Notes under the pieces: generated by a model
The model's input: the letters and a program-made list of their open reading frames with translations, nothing else
Told to the model about the DNA's origin: nothing
The model's database searches: none
Shown: one piece after another, positions 6,919 through 14,606 of the stretch
Position numbering within the stretch: position 1 is the stretch's first letter
How the letters are laid out: each line of letters opens with the position of its first letter
Position numbers and translations under genes: made by a program
Source of the DNA: Prevotellaceae bacterium UBA1075
GTDB taxonomy: Bacteria > Bacteroidota > Bacteroidia > Bacteroidales > Bacteroidaceae
Assembly: GCA_002316015.1 (NCBI GenBank)
Contig: DCCS01000044.1
Location: 1-20,437 of the forward strand
Length of the DNA stretch: 20,437 bases
Direction: 5' to 3'

Positions 6919-8352
6919 TTACATTATATAAAAGTCCTTGACCACATACAGTTCCTCCCTGGCCCTGGTCATGGCCGTATATACCCATTGATAGACGTAG
7001 GGCTTCTCCGTCTTGGGGAAAGAGCGGGGGATGTCGAGGAACACATGGTTCCACTCGCCGCCCTGCACCTTGTGGCAAGTGAGGGCAAAGCCCCACACCG
7101 CACGCAGGGCATTGAGGTAGGGGTCGCTCCTCATAGCCTTCTTGAACATCTCTGACTTCTGCTTCAGCCCCTTCTTCTTCATCCTTATGTAGAAGTCAAT
7201 GAAGAGTTCCTTCTGCTGGGGCGAGGAGAGATTGGTCTGGTTGGCATAGAGGACATCGGCTATCAGCAATTGCGAGAACTTCCTGCCCGTGAGTTGCTCG
7301 TGGAAGGAGACCTTCAGGAAGGTAAGTCCGGCGCAGTGCTCCTGAGCCAGCACCTCGTCCACCACCACCATGTCACCATTGACCAGGCCGCACAAGCAAT
7401 TGTTCTGGGTGACGAGGAGGAGCTCGCCCCGCTGGAGTGTGGGGGAGGTGAAGCCGAGTGCCGGACGTATGATGTGGGTGAGGGTATTGCACTGCCTGTT
7501 GGTGTAGCATATCAGCGTGGAGTCCTCATACCCATGCTGGGCCACCCGCTGTATGTAGCCGTGCAGGAGCTCGGCCTGGCTGTCGAGCAGGTGCACATGG
7601 CGGTATCCCCGCATGGGGAACTTGGCCCATGCCCATGGCTGGGGATGCTCGTAGAGGGCACGCAGCTTGTGGGCCGCGATGACAATGTCGTTGTCCTGGG
7701 CCTGGCGCTTGATCTCGGTGAGGGTGACCTCCATGGCCGTGAGGTGGAAATGCTCACGGAAGTAATCCGCAGACAGGGCGGGGGAATACGGCTGACGCAC
7801 GGGGGGAAGCTGGCACTCGTCGCCTATGAACACATACTTGCCCATCGGGTCATGATCGAGCAGGTCGGTGAGCAGGCGGCCTGTGCCGAAGACGGCCTGG
7901 CAGGGGCTCCCGTCAACGGTGTCCGAGACCATCGACGCCTCGTCCACGATATAGCATATGGGATTCTGGGGGCTGTCGACCACATTGAGGCCAAACTCCA
8001 GGAGCAACTGTCCCTGGCTGTCCTCGCCCTTCTGCTTGCGCTCCTCCACGATTCTCTCTATATCCTGGTTGAAGTCGTGATAGGTGTAGATGCAGCTGTG
8101 TATCGTGCTGGCCGTCTCGCCCACAGAGTCCTGCAGCACCTTGGCCGCGCGTCCTGTGGAGGCAAGCAGCTGGTAATGATACCGCCGTCCCGCCAGTGCC
8201 TTTATCATCTCCTTGACGATGGTGGTCTTGCCCGTACCGGCATAGCCCTTGAGGATAAACACCTTGCAGGTGCCATTGAGAAACTCGGTAAAGCGGGCCA
8301 TCGCACACTCCTGGTCATGCGAGAGCCTGAATGTTGTCGCCTTTTCACTCAT
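6919..8352 (-). CDS. SF1B helicase, RecD/Dda-like, in the adaptation cassette
   Basis: This 477-residue ATP-dependent DNA helicase shows all main superfamily 1B motifs. Walker A is GYAGTGKTT (36-44), Ia is LLASTGRAAKVL, and Walker B is YIVDEAS (134-140). Motif III is GDECQLPPV (177-185), motif V is TCHKVQGGEW (425-434) and motif VI is YTAMTRAREELYVV (458-471). No nuclease or other extra domain is seen. The closest named relatives I can suggest are Dda-like and RecD2-like helicases with 5'-3' polarity. I choose Met at 8352 because the sequence from there (MSEKATTFRLSHDQE) leads straight into the Q-motif region and overlaps the Csx1-like stop by only 8 bases. The start at 8415 would overlap by 71. 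Its place next to cas1, Prim-Pol and cas2 suggests a role in producing or processing prespacers. Helicases of this type are not a standard cas gene. Confidence 0.9.
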   Translation of the reverse strand: MSEKATTFRLSHDQECAMARFTEFLNGTCKVFILKGYAGTGKTTIVKEMIKALAGRRYHYQLLASTGRAAKVLQDSVGETASTIHSCIYTYHDFNQDIERIVEERKQKGEDSQGQLLLEFGLNVVDSPQNPICYIVDEASMVSDTVDGSPCQAVFGTGRLLTDLLDHDPMGKYVFIGDECQLPPVRQPYSPALSADYFREHFHLTAMEVTLTEIKRQAQDNDIVIAAHKLRALYEHPQPWAWAKFPMRGYRHVHLLDSQAELLHGYIQRVAQHGYEDSTLICYTNRQCNTLTHIIRPALGFTSPTLQRGELLLVTQNNCLCGLVNGDMVVVDEVLAQEHCAGLTFLKVSFHEQLTGRKFSQLLIADVLYANQTNLSSPQQKELFIDFYIRMKKKGLKQKSEMFKKAMRSDPYLNALRAVWGFALTCHKVQGGEWNHVFLDIPRSFPKTEKPYVYQWVYTAMTRAREELYVVKDFYIM

Positions 8353-10060
8353 AATCACGGAATTGCTCAAAGTGGAACTCCACCACGCGCCGGCCATCTC
8401 CCTCGTCCTTGACATGACGGTTGGAGGTGGAGCACACGCACCGTATGCCCCAGAGGCTCAAGAGGCGCACAAGCCTGTAGGTAAGGGCCATCTCGCCCAT
8501 CACATGCACGGTGACCGTCTTGCCCTGCGCAAGTGCCTCTATCTTATCCACATAGTCCTTGGCCAACTTGTCTATTTCTACCACGGTATCGCTTGGCTTG
8601 ACCTGGGGGAATGCCATGTCCTCTATCTCACCCCCCAGTTCCTCTGCCGCAGCCTTCTGCTTCTCGTCCCAGGTGGAGGAGGGATGATTGGAGAGGTTGA
8701 TGAAGAGGCGGCCTGCGGGCTTCTGCACTTCGGGCCCGGGCAAGTCGTCCTGGTGGAATAAAGCCAAGCAGTCCGACACGCATTCGGCAAAAGCCCCCCT
8801 TATGGCACCAGTCTCCATTCTCCCTGTAAATCCAGCATGGTTCAACTGATTACGCCGTTCCTGAAGTTTTACGAACTTCTTTCTAAAGTCACGTACCCAT
8901 GGCACTTGTAGCCACGCGCTTGTCAGTTGTGGATTCTTGGCCAACTCGCCAGTCCATGAGGATACATTATTTATTTTCTTAGACTCCAGTCCAAGCAAGG
9001 CTGTCCAATAGTCGCGATATGCCCTTGCCTTGCTCTTTGCTCTCTCTTTTTCAGTATTGCCTTTGCCCTTGCATGGGTTCATGTCTGCAAAACGCTGGCA
9101 CAACAGCGTGACAATGCTCTCCTGGCAAAGGGTGTAGCCCTGCTGGAACATGCCATATCGCTCACACCATTTGATTGCCCGAACGAGGTTGTCCAGGGAA
9201 TTTCGGGAGAAATCTGAGATTTCCTCTCTCACGCGCTCCATAATCTCCTTTAGTGGCTGGGGGATGCCTTGATTCCTTGATATTTTCCCTATCAAGCATT
9301 GGGCTTCTGACACTTCTTTTCCCGCCATGATTTCCTGGCCACGGCAGGTGGATATCTGGTCCTCAAAAGTATTCAGATAGCGGTTCAACTGCATTATTGA
9401 GTTCTTTCCTTCCACCACAGATGTTCCCAACGACTCGGTGAAATTACGCACCCGGCCCATCTCTATGAACGAAGCAGCCGAGAAAGTCCAGTCCTGAAGC
9501 ATGGAGAACGAGGTCACGTCAACAAATGGTGCAACTCCGTCCACCCTGGCCTCATAGTTTCCATAAGTGATACCCTTCACCTTTGCTCTCTTCAAGAACT
9601 TGGCATAGTTGCCCAACACAAGCACGAGCATAGGAAGGTAGCGGAAACCATGAGTCAGGTCGAAATAGAGTTCGTCCCCCTCCTGCAACTTGGAGAAGAC
9701 GATACCAAATATCTTCCATATCTCTGTCTCGTTACTTCCATTGGGAATATCTACGTCCTCCACTGGAAAAGGAAGATGCATGGAACTGACTTCGTCACAA
9801 AGCCCTGTATAAGGGAGTGGTTCTGCTCCTGGCCTCTGTTCCCTCTTACCTCCACATATTTTCCAATTCTTGGCCCGGGCATCTTCGGTCAGCAATATGT
9901 AGCCTCTGTCGGCCTCTCCCCACTCTTCCTCTTGCGTAAGCATTTCCAGGGTGGCCTGCTGGATAAAGCGGGTCTCCGAGGAGGTGAAACCCTCCTTCGC
10001 ATAACGGCATTTGCCGTAAAAGCCAGTGCCGAGCACTGATATGAATACCTTGCGTGCCAT
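8345..10060 (-). CDS. Csx1/Csx2-like CARF-HEPN ribonuclease with an extra C-terminal domain
   Basis: This 571-residue type III effector begins with a CARF domain. A first strand and loop are seen at VFISVLGTGFYGKCRY (5-20), and the DxTHG signature of the TIGR02221/TIGR02549 group is at Asp134-Gly138 (FDLTHGFRYLP). A helical linker leads to a HEPN domain whose catalytic R-x4-H is Arg403-His408 (RRNQLNH). Such proteins bind cyclic oligoadenylate made by Cas10 and then cleave RNA. Residues 450-571 form a further domain starting with a beta strand (RLFINLSNHPSSTW) and containing HVMGEMALTYRLV (519-531) and CVCSTSNRHV (541-550). It looks like a small Rossmann-like protein fused on. I recall similar stand-alone proteins in type III loci but cannot name the family with certainty; a ring-nuclease (off-switch) role is a guess. 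It lies 8 bases after the Can2/Card1 gene. Confidence 0.88.
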   Translation of the reverse strand: MARKVFISVLGTGFYGKCRYAKEGFTSSETRFIQQATLEMLTQEEEWGEADRGYILLTEDARAKNWKICGGKREQRPGAEPLPYTGLCDEVSSMHLPFPVEDVDIPNGSNETEIWKIFGIVFSKLQEGDELYFDLTHGFRYLPMLVLVLGNYAKFLKRAKVKGITYGNYEARVDGVAPFVDVTSFSMLQDWTFSAASFIEMGRVRNFTESLGTSVVEGKNSIMQLNRYLNTFEDQISTCRGQEIMAGKEVSEAQCLIGKISRNQGIPQPLKEIMERVREEISDFSRNSLDNLVRAIKWCERYGMFQQGYTLCQESIVTLLCQRFADMNPCKGKGNTEKERAKSKARAYRDYWTALLGLESKKINNVSSWTGELAKNPQLTSAWLQVPWVRDFRKKFVKLQERRNQLNHAGFTGRMETGAIRGAFAECVSDCLALFHQDDLPGPEVQKPAGRLFINLSNHPSSTWDEKQKAAAEELGGEIEDMAFPQVKPSDTVVEIDKLAKDYVDKIEALAQGKTVTVHVMGEMALTYRLVRLLSLWGIRCVCSTSNRHVKDEGDGRRVVEFHFEQFRDYE

Positions 10061-10068
10061 AGGAATTA

Positions 10069-11166
10069 TTATGATTTTTGCACCTTACGTATATGGTTCA
10101 GTTTGTCCGTCAAGTTTATCTTGCCTGTCTTTTTGCTCACAGGAGCAATCAGCTCCACCCGTTCCTCTTTTGCCTTTTCCAGCAAAGCCGGGGTTATCAC
10201 ATCGGGACGGAACGAGACTATCACGCCCTTGGACTTGTAGCTTCCGTAGGTCTTGCACACGCTCCCCAACTTGTATATATTGTCTTGGTTGAAAGCACCA
10301 GACTTGCATTCCAAAAACAGCAGAATGTTGCCGATATTGACAAGAACGTCTATCTCATTCTTATCCATGCTTGTTTGGGCATTGATTTTGGGCTCAAAAC
10401 GGACGCTTGTCCACACCTCGGAACCCTCTCCAGCCCACTCATGGACGGCATCTGCCACAAGATCTTCCCACCACCTGCCACTAAACAACATTTTGAAAGC
10501 ATCATAGTTATCTGAGGAAAAAATCACAATATCATTTTCCTTTATGACAACCCTTCCTTTTTGGCAAGAATAAGAAATCGCGCCAGTGCTAAACGATTTA
10601 GGAATGCTCCCGTTCTTCTGATAGTATTTTGCCAACTTAGCGTAAGCCGACACATGATAGCTCACGAAATCCTTGACTGCCTTGGCGCACTCAGTCCTGG
10701 CCGGGTCATACTGATACACCACCTTCTCCTTCACCTTCTGCCCCTGCAATGCTATTATCGTGTCGATGTCCAGCATGCGGGTGATGGGCTTGCGCTCCAT
10801 GGTGTCAAAGTCTGTGTAGAATGCGGTATCGGAATACACAACCTTTGCCTTGTGCGCCTGTGCGCAAACCAGGGCGCTGAAGGCCATGAGCTTTGTTCCA
10901 CACGTCAGGTTGAAGCAATACTCGTTGTCAGTCCCGTTCTCTGTCACGATGCCCTCACACACGTTGTAACTGTCCTTCATGTCATCGGGCTTGGTCACCC
11001 TTTTCTCGCAACGTACATTTATCTTCTGTGCGGCCTTTTCGATGTTGTCCATCTCCTCCGCTGTCTGGGCTGTGCCCACCAAGTACACGACATCGGGCAG
11101 AAACTCGTTGATCATGTAGAAGACAGGAAGTGTCTCCTTACTCACCAATGCGATTTGTATCTTCAT
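10069..11166 (-). CDS. can2: Can2/Card1-type CARF nuclease
   Basis: This 365-residue protein matches the CARF plus PD-(D/E)xK layout of Can2/Card1 (old DUF1887). These are switched on by cyclic tetra-adenylate and nick or cut DNA and, in some members, RNA. The CARF ligand loop is visible as Asn86-Leu-Thr-Cys-Gly-Thr-Lys92. The nuclease domain has Glu234 (GRWWEDLVADAV), Asp273 (NEIDVLV) and Glu286-Cys-Lys288 (FLECKSG), the expected E, D and ExK. It follows cas6 by 4 bases and precedes the Csx1-like gene by 8 bases, so two effectors answering the same messenger are made from one transcript. Nothing suggests inactivation. Confidence 0.92.
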   Translation of the reverse strand: MKIQIALVSKETLPVFYMINEFLPDVVYLVGTAQTAEEMDNIEKAAQKINVRCEKRVTKPDDMKDSYNVCEGIVTENGTDNEYCFNLTCGTKLMAFSALVCAQAHKAKVVYSDTAFYTDFDTMERKPITRMLDIDTIIALQGQKVKEKVVYQYDPARTECAKAVKDFVSYHVSAYAKLAKYYQKNGSIPKSFSTGAISYSCQKGRVVIKENDIVIFSSDNYDAFKMLFSGRWWEDLVADAVHEWAGEGSEVWTSVRFEPKINAQTSMDKNEIDVLVNIGNILLFLECKSGAFNQDNIYKLGSVCKTYGSYKSKGVIVSFRPDVITPALLEKAKEERVELIAPVSKKTGKINLTDKLNHIRKVQKS

Positions 11167-11170
11167 TATG

Positions 11171-11851
11171 CTACTGTTTATTTGCGAGGGTAATCTCCCC
11201 GAAGCCCAGGCTCACGCCCTTGCCAAGCCCGATGTGGTCTGGCAGCAGGACATTGGCCTTGAACTGGAGGTCAAAACCCATCATGTTTACTTTCTTATAC
11301 CTATATATACGCTCATTCTCCACTTCCCTGAGCGTGACCTTCACTTTCTGCTCCAGGAACACGCCCAGACCCTTTGCCAGGGAGAGGATATTGCCCACCA
11401 GACACTTCTCTATCATGGCATAACGCTCAACGATACTGTCCATGCGCTTGTACTGCTCATAGTTCTCCTGGTTGAGGGGCAGGTAACGGCGTATCACATA
11501 AGTCTGCGCTTCCTCCACTGCCCCTACCCTGACCGTATCATGACAGACCCGGTGTACCCGCAGGGGCTCCATGCGCTGGCCTATGCGAACCGTGTCCGGC
11601 TTGCCTTCCGAGAAGAACCGTCTCATGGCTTCCACCCCACTGTCCAGGCAAACGACAGCGGCGCGCCCGTCCATCACCTTGTATTGTATCAAGGGATAGC
11701 GGTAGCGGAAGCCCTCGCCCACATGGTCATGGAAGAGAATGGAGTCTCCCTGTGCCGCATGCAGCATGGCGCCACGGAACAAGGGAACTTCCCTGTCTGC
11801 CAGTGGCAGGTCAAACTCCACTACGGCAACCTCTACTTCCTTCTCACTCAT
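11171..11851 (-). CDS. cas6: CRISPR RNA endonuclease Cas6 (Cas6b-like)
   Basis: Cas6 cuts the precursor CRISPR transcript inside each repeat and leaves the 8-base 5' handle. At 226 residues it has the C-terminal glycine-rich loop of the family (IGLGKGVSLGFGEI, 207-220). Histidines that could serve in catalysis are near the N-terminus (His31, His41, His43 in LFHDHVGEG), followed by RYRYPLIQYKV, a segment I associate with the Cas6b group seen in Bacteroidota. The start overlaps the previous stop by 4 bases (ATGA). Its presence in the same operon as the interference genes suggests it serves the array in this window. Confidence 0.87.
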   Translation of the reverse strand: MSEKEVEVAVVEFDLPLADREVPLFRGAMLHAAQGDSILFHDHVGEGFRYRYPLIQYKVMDGRAAVVCLDSGVEAMRRFFSEGKPDTVRIGQRMEPLRVHRVCHDTVRVGAVEEAQTYVIRRYLPLNQENYEQYKRMDSIVERYAMIEKCLVGNILSLAKGLGVFLEQKVKVTLREVENERIYRYKKVNMMGFDLQFKANVLLPDHIGLGKGVSLGFGEITLANKQ

Positions 11852-14145
11852 CCCTTCAGCTCGTTATAGAGGTTCTGAGCACGCTCATCACCCAGGTACT
11901 CCGCTATCTGCTTCCAGATTTTGCTGTCCTCGTATGGCTTCTTCCACTCCTGGCACTCCTTCTTGTCGGGAGTCTGGAACAAGCGGCGGATTACTTTTTC
12001 CAACGCTTTCTTGTCCTCCTCTTCACACAAAAGGGTTGTTCCCCGAGCTTTCAACCATTTCTTATCCAGCCTATCTTTGCACACCTTCCATGTTTTCACC
12101 TTACATGTATCTTCGAGGTAGCCAAGCAGTCCTTTGTCCAGCATTTCTTGCTTGTCTTTTTCCCTTTGCAATTTCTCTGCTTCTCGGGCATTCTTCTCTG
12201 CGTTTTCTTGCAGACGCTCTATTTCTCTAAGCAGTGTATCCTCTTCTGTCGTATCCAGTCCTTTCCTGTTCAATTCCGTTATCAGCGAATTAAGGGTTTG
12301 AAGACTTCTCGCATAATTGCCTTCATCTTTCAAACGTCTAACTTCTTCATATCGAGTTCTATTTTCATCCTTGAATTTCAATTTGCTTTTTTCCAATCCT
12401 ATTTCTTCGCGCTTGCGCCTCTCCTCTTCCGTCAAGAAAGAACATGAGGGTTTCAATTCCTCTGTCAGTCTGCTGAAATTAGTATTCTGGGAATAACGGA
12501 GATATTTATCCATCTCCATCATGCGCAGGCAATCGTCCCCATGCTCAGAGGCTATTGCCAGGAGGTGTTCTACAGCCTCCGTCTTATTCCATTCTTCTTT
12601 TGCCCAATTTGACATCTCCTGCTCAAAGGCATTGAGGTACTCCTCTTCACTATACTTCAGAGAGAACAATGTGCATTTCAGACATTTCAATTTGCCATAG
12701 CCATACCCCTTCGCGCTTCCTATATTGTGATACACGTCAGAAGTTTTATGAAAAGTGATGGCAGAAAGCAAAGCACCAATCTCTACCTTGCGAAGGTTAT
12801 GCACATTGATACGCATGACGAATTTCTGTCCCGCTGGGATGGGAATGAAGTGGCTCATTACGGATGAGTTTCCATTACCTTGAGGCAGTTTTACACCAGA
12901 GTTCCCTTTGTGAATCCTGTATAACTTTCGTCCGGCAATGCCTTCCCCATCCTCATAAGTCCTGTAAGGCCCATTCTCAGTCTGCTTCACATAAAGAGGA
13001 TAGAAAGAGGGCTTAGGCTCACCCAAGACACCCTCAACAGGTTCCCGAAGTTCATCATCTTTAATAGTTTTCGTGCAAAAGGCATTGCTTATCTGCACAC
13101 GACCTTTCATGTGAGACTTTGACTCCTCATCCACCCAGCCGAAAATGAGTTCCGACAAATCACGCTTTCCTTCTGTTTTCTCCTGCCCTTTCTTGACTAA
13201 ATCGCTCACGCTGTTCTTATACGGATAGCGAAGCATGGAACTCATACCAAGAGCCTGAATGGTGTCACCATCACTGATATAAGTCACAGGAATTTTCTTC
13301 CCCTCCTCAAGCAAGTTCAAGAAGTTCTCTGCCAAAGGTGTTGTTTTATAAATGGTGAAGAAAGACTCGACAACTTTGCCTTCCAGCAATTCTTTGCCTT
13401 TTGTTTCAACTGGAATGAGCCATTCGTGAAGTTTTGTAGGAAACTTACCAGTCGCACACAATGCGTACTTTTTCCCATTGGGCTCCTCACGAACAGGGAA
13501 ATAGCACTCGTCTTCCAACCGGAAGCCTTCCCACGAGATTTCCATTTCATTGTCTGACAGAGAACCTTTTGGGGAAGTTTGCTTCTTGGGCTTAAACGAG
13601 TCTATTATTCTTTTGTTTCTTTCCCATGCGCTCTTTTCTTTATCACTTTGGCCACCATCAAATCCGGGAACTCGGCTCTCTATCGTAGTTATTGGGATTG
13701 TAGGTATATTGATTGCAAGGAGGTTACACGGATACAAATAGTATTTTTCCCCTTCCTTGCCCAACCAGCCGACCTCCTCCCTTCCTATAGTGTTAAACCC
13801 CCTGTGCCCAAAGAAGCGGTCATCATATTGCACCATCTTGCCAAAGCTCATGATGTTGAGCGTATTGCGCAGCATCCCCCTCAGGCTGGAGCCAGGAAGG
13901 AAATACAGGCGGCTGTCCTTAGACTGCTTGATATGCATGGAATAATAGGAATTACCTTTATCTTTGCCACGCTCTGCCGATGCATCACGGATGCACAGCG
14001 GCGAGACATTACGCCAGGTCACCTCGATGTACCCATCCTCGCCATCGCTGAACGGGATGTCCTGTGACACCTGGCCGGCCCAGTCGGGACAATAGACATA
14101 CTTGTTAAGCGGAACAAAATTGTATGGTGCTGTGATTGTACCCAT
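11848..14145 (-). CDS. Type III RAMP protein, TIGR03986 family, with long helical tail
   Basis: This is a RAMP-superfamily (Cas7-like) subunit of the type III effector. The N-terminus APYNFVPLNKYVYCP is characteristic of the TIGR03986 family, and a RAMP helix signature follows (FLPGSSLRGMLRNTL, near residues 82-96). A glycine-rich segment (GSAKGYGYGKL) closes the RAMP part near residue 510. The remaining roughly 250 residues are rich in Lys, Glu and Leu, predicted by eye to be helical, with a coiled-coil-like stretch (IERLQENAEKNAREAEKLQ). I set the start at 14145 because AGGAGG lies 9 bases upstream and the family consensus begins there. The open frame extends to 14259, but that would overlap the previous gene. 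The tail might supply the missing small-subunit (Cas11) function or bind a partner; both are guesses. Codons in the middle of this gene are visibly more AT-rich than in cas1 or the Prim-Pol. Confidence 0.85.
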   Translation of the reverse strand: MGTITAPYNFVPLNKYVYCPDWAGQVSQDIPFSDGEDGYIEVTWRNVSPLCIRDASAERGKDKGNSYYSMHIKQSKDSRLYFLPGSSLRGMLRNTLNIMSFGKMVQYDDRFFGHRGFNTIGREEVGWLGKEGEKYYLYPCNLLAINIPTIPITTIESRVPGFDGGQSDKEKSAWERNKRIIDSFKPKKQTSPKGSLSDNEMEISWEGFRLEDECYFPVREEPNGKKYALCATGKFPTKLHEWLIPVETKGKELLEGKVVESFFTIYKTTPLAENFLNLLEEGKKIPVTYISDGDTIQALGMSSMLRYPYKNSVSDLVKKGQEKTEGKRDLSELIFGWVDEESKSHMKGRVQISNAFCTKTIKDDELREPVEGVLGEPKPSFYPLYVKQTENGPYRTYEDGEGIAGRKLYRIHKGNSGVKLPQGNGNSSVMSHFIPIPAGQKFVMRINVHNLRKVEIGALLSAITFHKTSDVYHNIGSAKGYGYGKLKCLKCTLFSLKYSEEEYLNAFEQEMSNWAKEEWNKTEAVEHLLAIASEHGDDCLRMMEMDKYLRYSQNTNFSRLTEELKPSCSFLTEEERRKREEIGLEKSKLKFKDENRTRYEEVRRLKDEGNYARSLQTLNSLITELNRKGLDTTEEDTLLREIERLQENAEKNAREAEKLQREKDKQEMLDKGLLGYLEDTCKVKTWKVCKDRLDKKWLKARGTTLLCEEEDKKALEKVIRRLFQTPDKKECQEWKKPYEDSKIWKQIAEYLGDERAQNLYNELKG

Positions 14146-14162
14146 AGTTCTAAACCTCCTAC

Positions 14163-14606
14163 TTATTTGACAAATCCCACAAAAACCAGTTGGAAAGGAC
14201 GCAGGACCGGCATCCCCTCGCACAGGTCGTCCTTCTCTGCGTCCTTCTCTGCCCTCCAATACTGCAGGAAGCGCAATTTCTCTACTCCCCCAATGCGATG
14301 AGCCAGATACTCCTTGACAGTCGTGGCCACCTGGCCCTCCGCCGCTTCGATTGCTTTATCTGAGATTCCCTTGAGTTCCGGCTCTGTCACGGTGAATCTG
14401 CGAACATGATACCGGCCATCAATATACCTTATCATTATTGACCGCCTCTGGGCCTCGTCCCACAAGTTCCCCTCTATGATGAAGGGGTTCTCGCCATCGG
14501 GAAGACTCAGCTCGAGTTCCCCGGTTCCGTCATACACCTCAGGAGTCCTCTGGTCACTGCGCCAAAGGTAGCCCACATATTTTGCCTTATCTATTCTCCT
14601 TTCCAT
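14163..14606 (-). CDS. Type III CRISPR-associated protein, TIGR04423 family
   Basis: This 147-residue protein resembles the TIGR04423 family, a group found with type III systems of Bacteroidota whose function is not known. The N-terminal block KYVGYLWRSDQRTPEVY (9-25) is the part I recognise; the rest is an alpha/beta mixture with a helical middle. There is no catalytic motif, signal peptide or membrane segment. The start at 14606 overlaps the previous gene by 20 bases and has a good ribosome site (GGAGAGGTG) just upstream. It ends 17 bases before the TIGR03986 gene. Being inside the effector module, it is likely a structural or assembly subunit. Confidence 0.72.
   Translation of the reverse strand: MERRIDKAKYVGYLWRSDQRTPEVYDGTGELELSLPDGENPFIIEGNLWDEAQRRSIMIRYIDGRYHVRRFTVTEPELKGISDKAIEAAEGQVATTVKEYLAHRIGGVEKLRFLQYWRAEKDAEKDDLCEGMPVLRPFQLVFVGFVK

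Noticed and set aside
7270..8412. 380-codon plus-strand open frame opposite the helicase.
   Set aside because: Shadow frame; all helicase motifs are on the minus strand.
8353..8415. Longer N-terminus for the helicase.
   Set aside because: It would overlap the end of the Csx1-like gene by 71 bases and adds no recognisable sequence.
14146..14259. Longer N-terminus for the TIGR03986 protein.
   Set aside because: The extra 38 residues are Arg/Gly-rich, overlap the TIGR04423 gene, and the AGGAGG site 9 bases before 14145 marks the better start.
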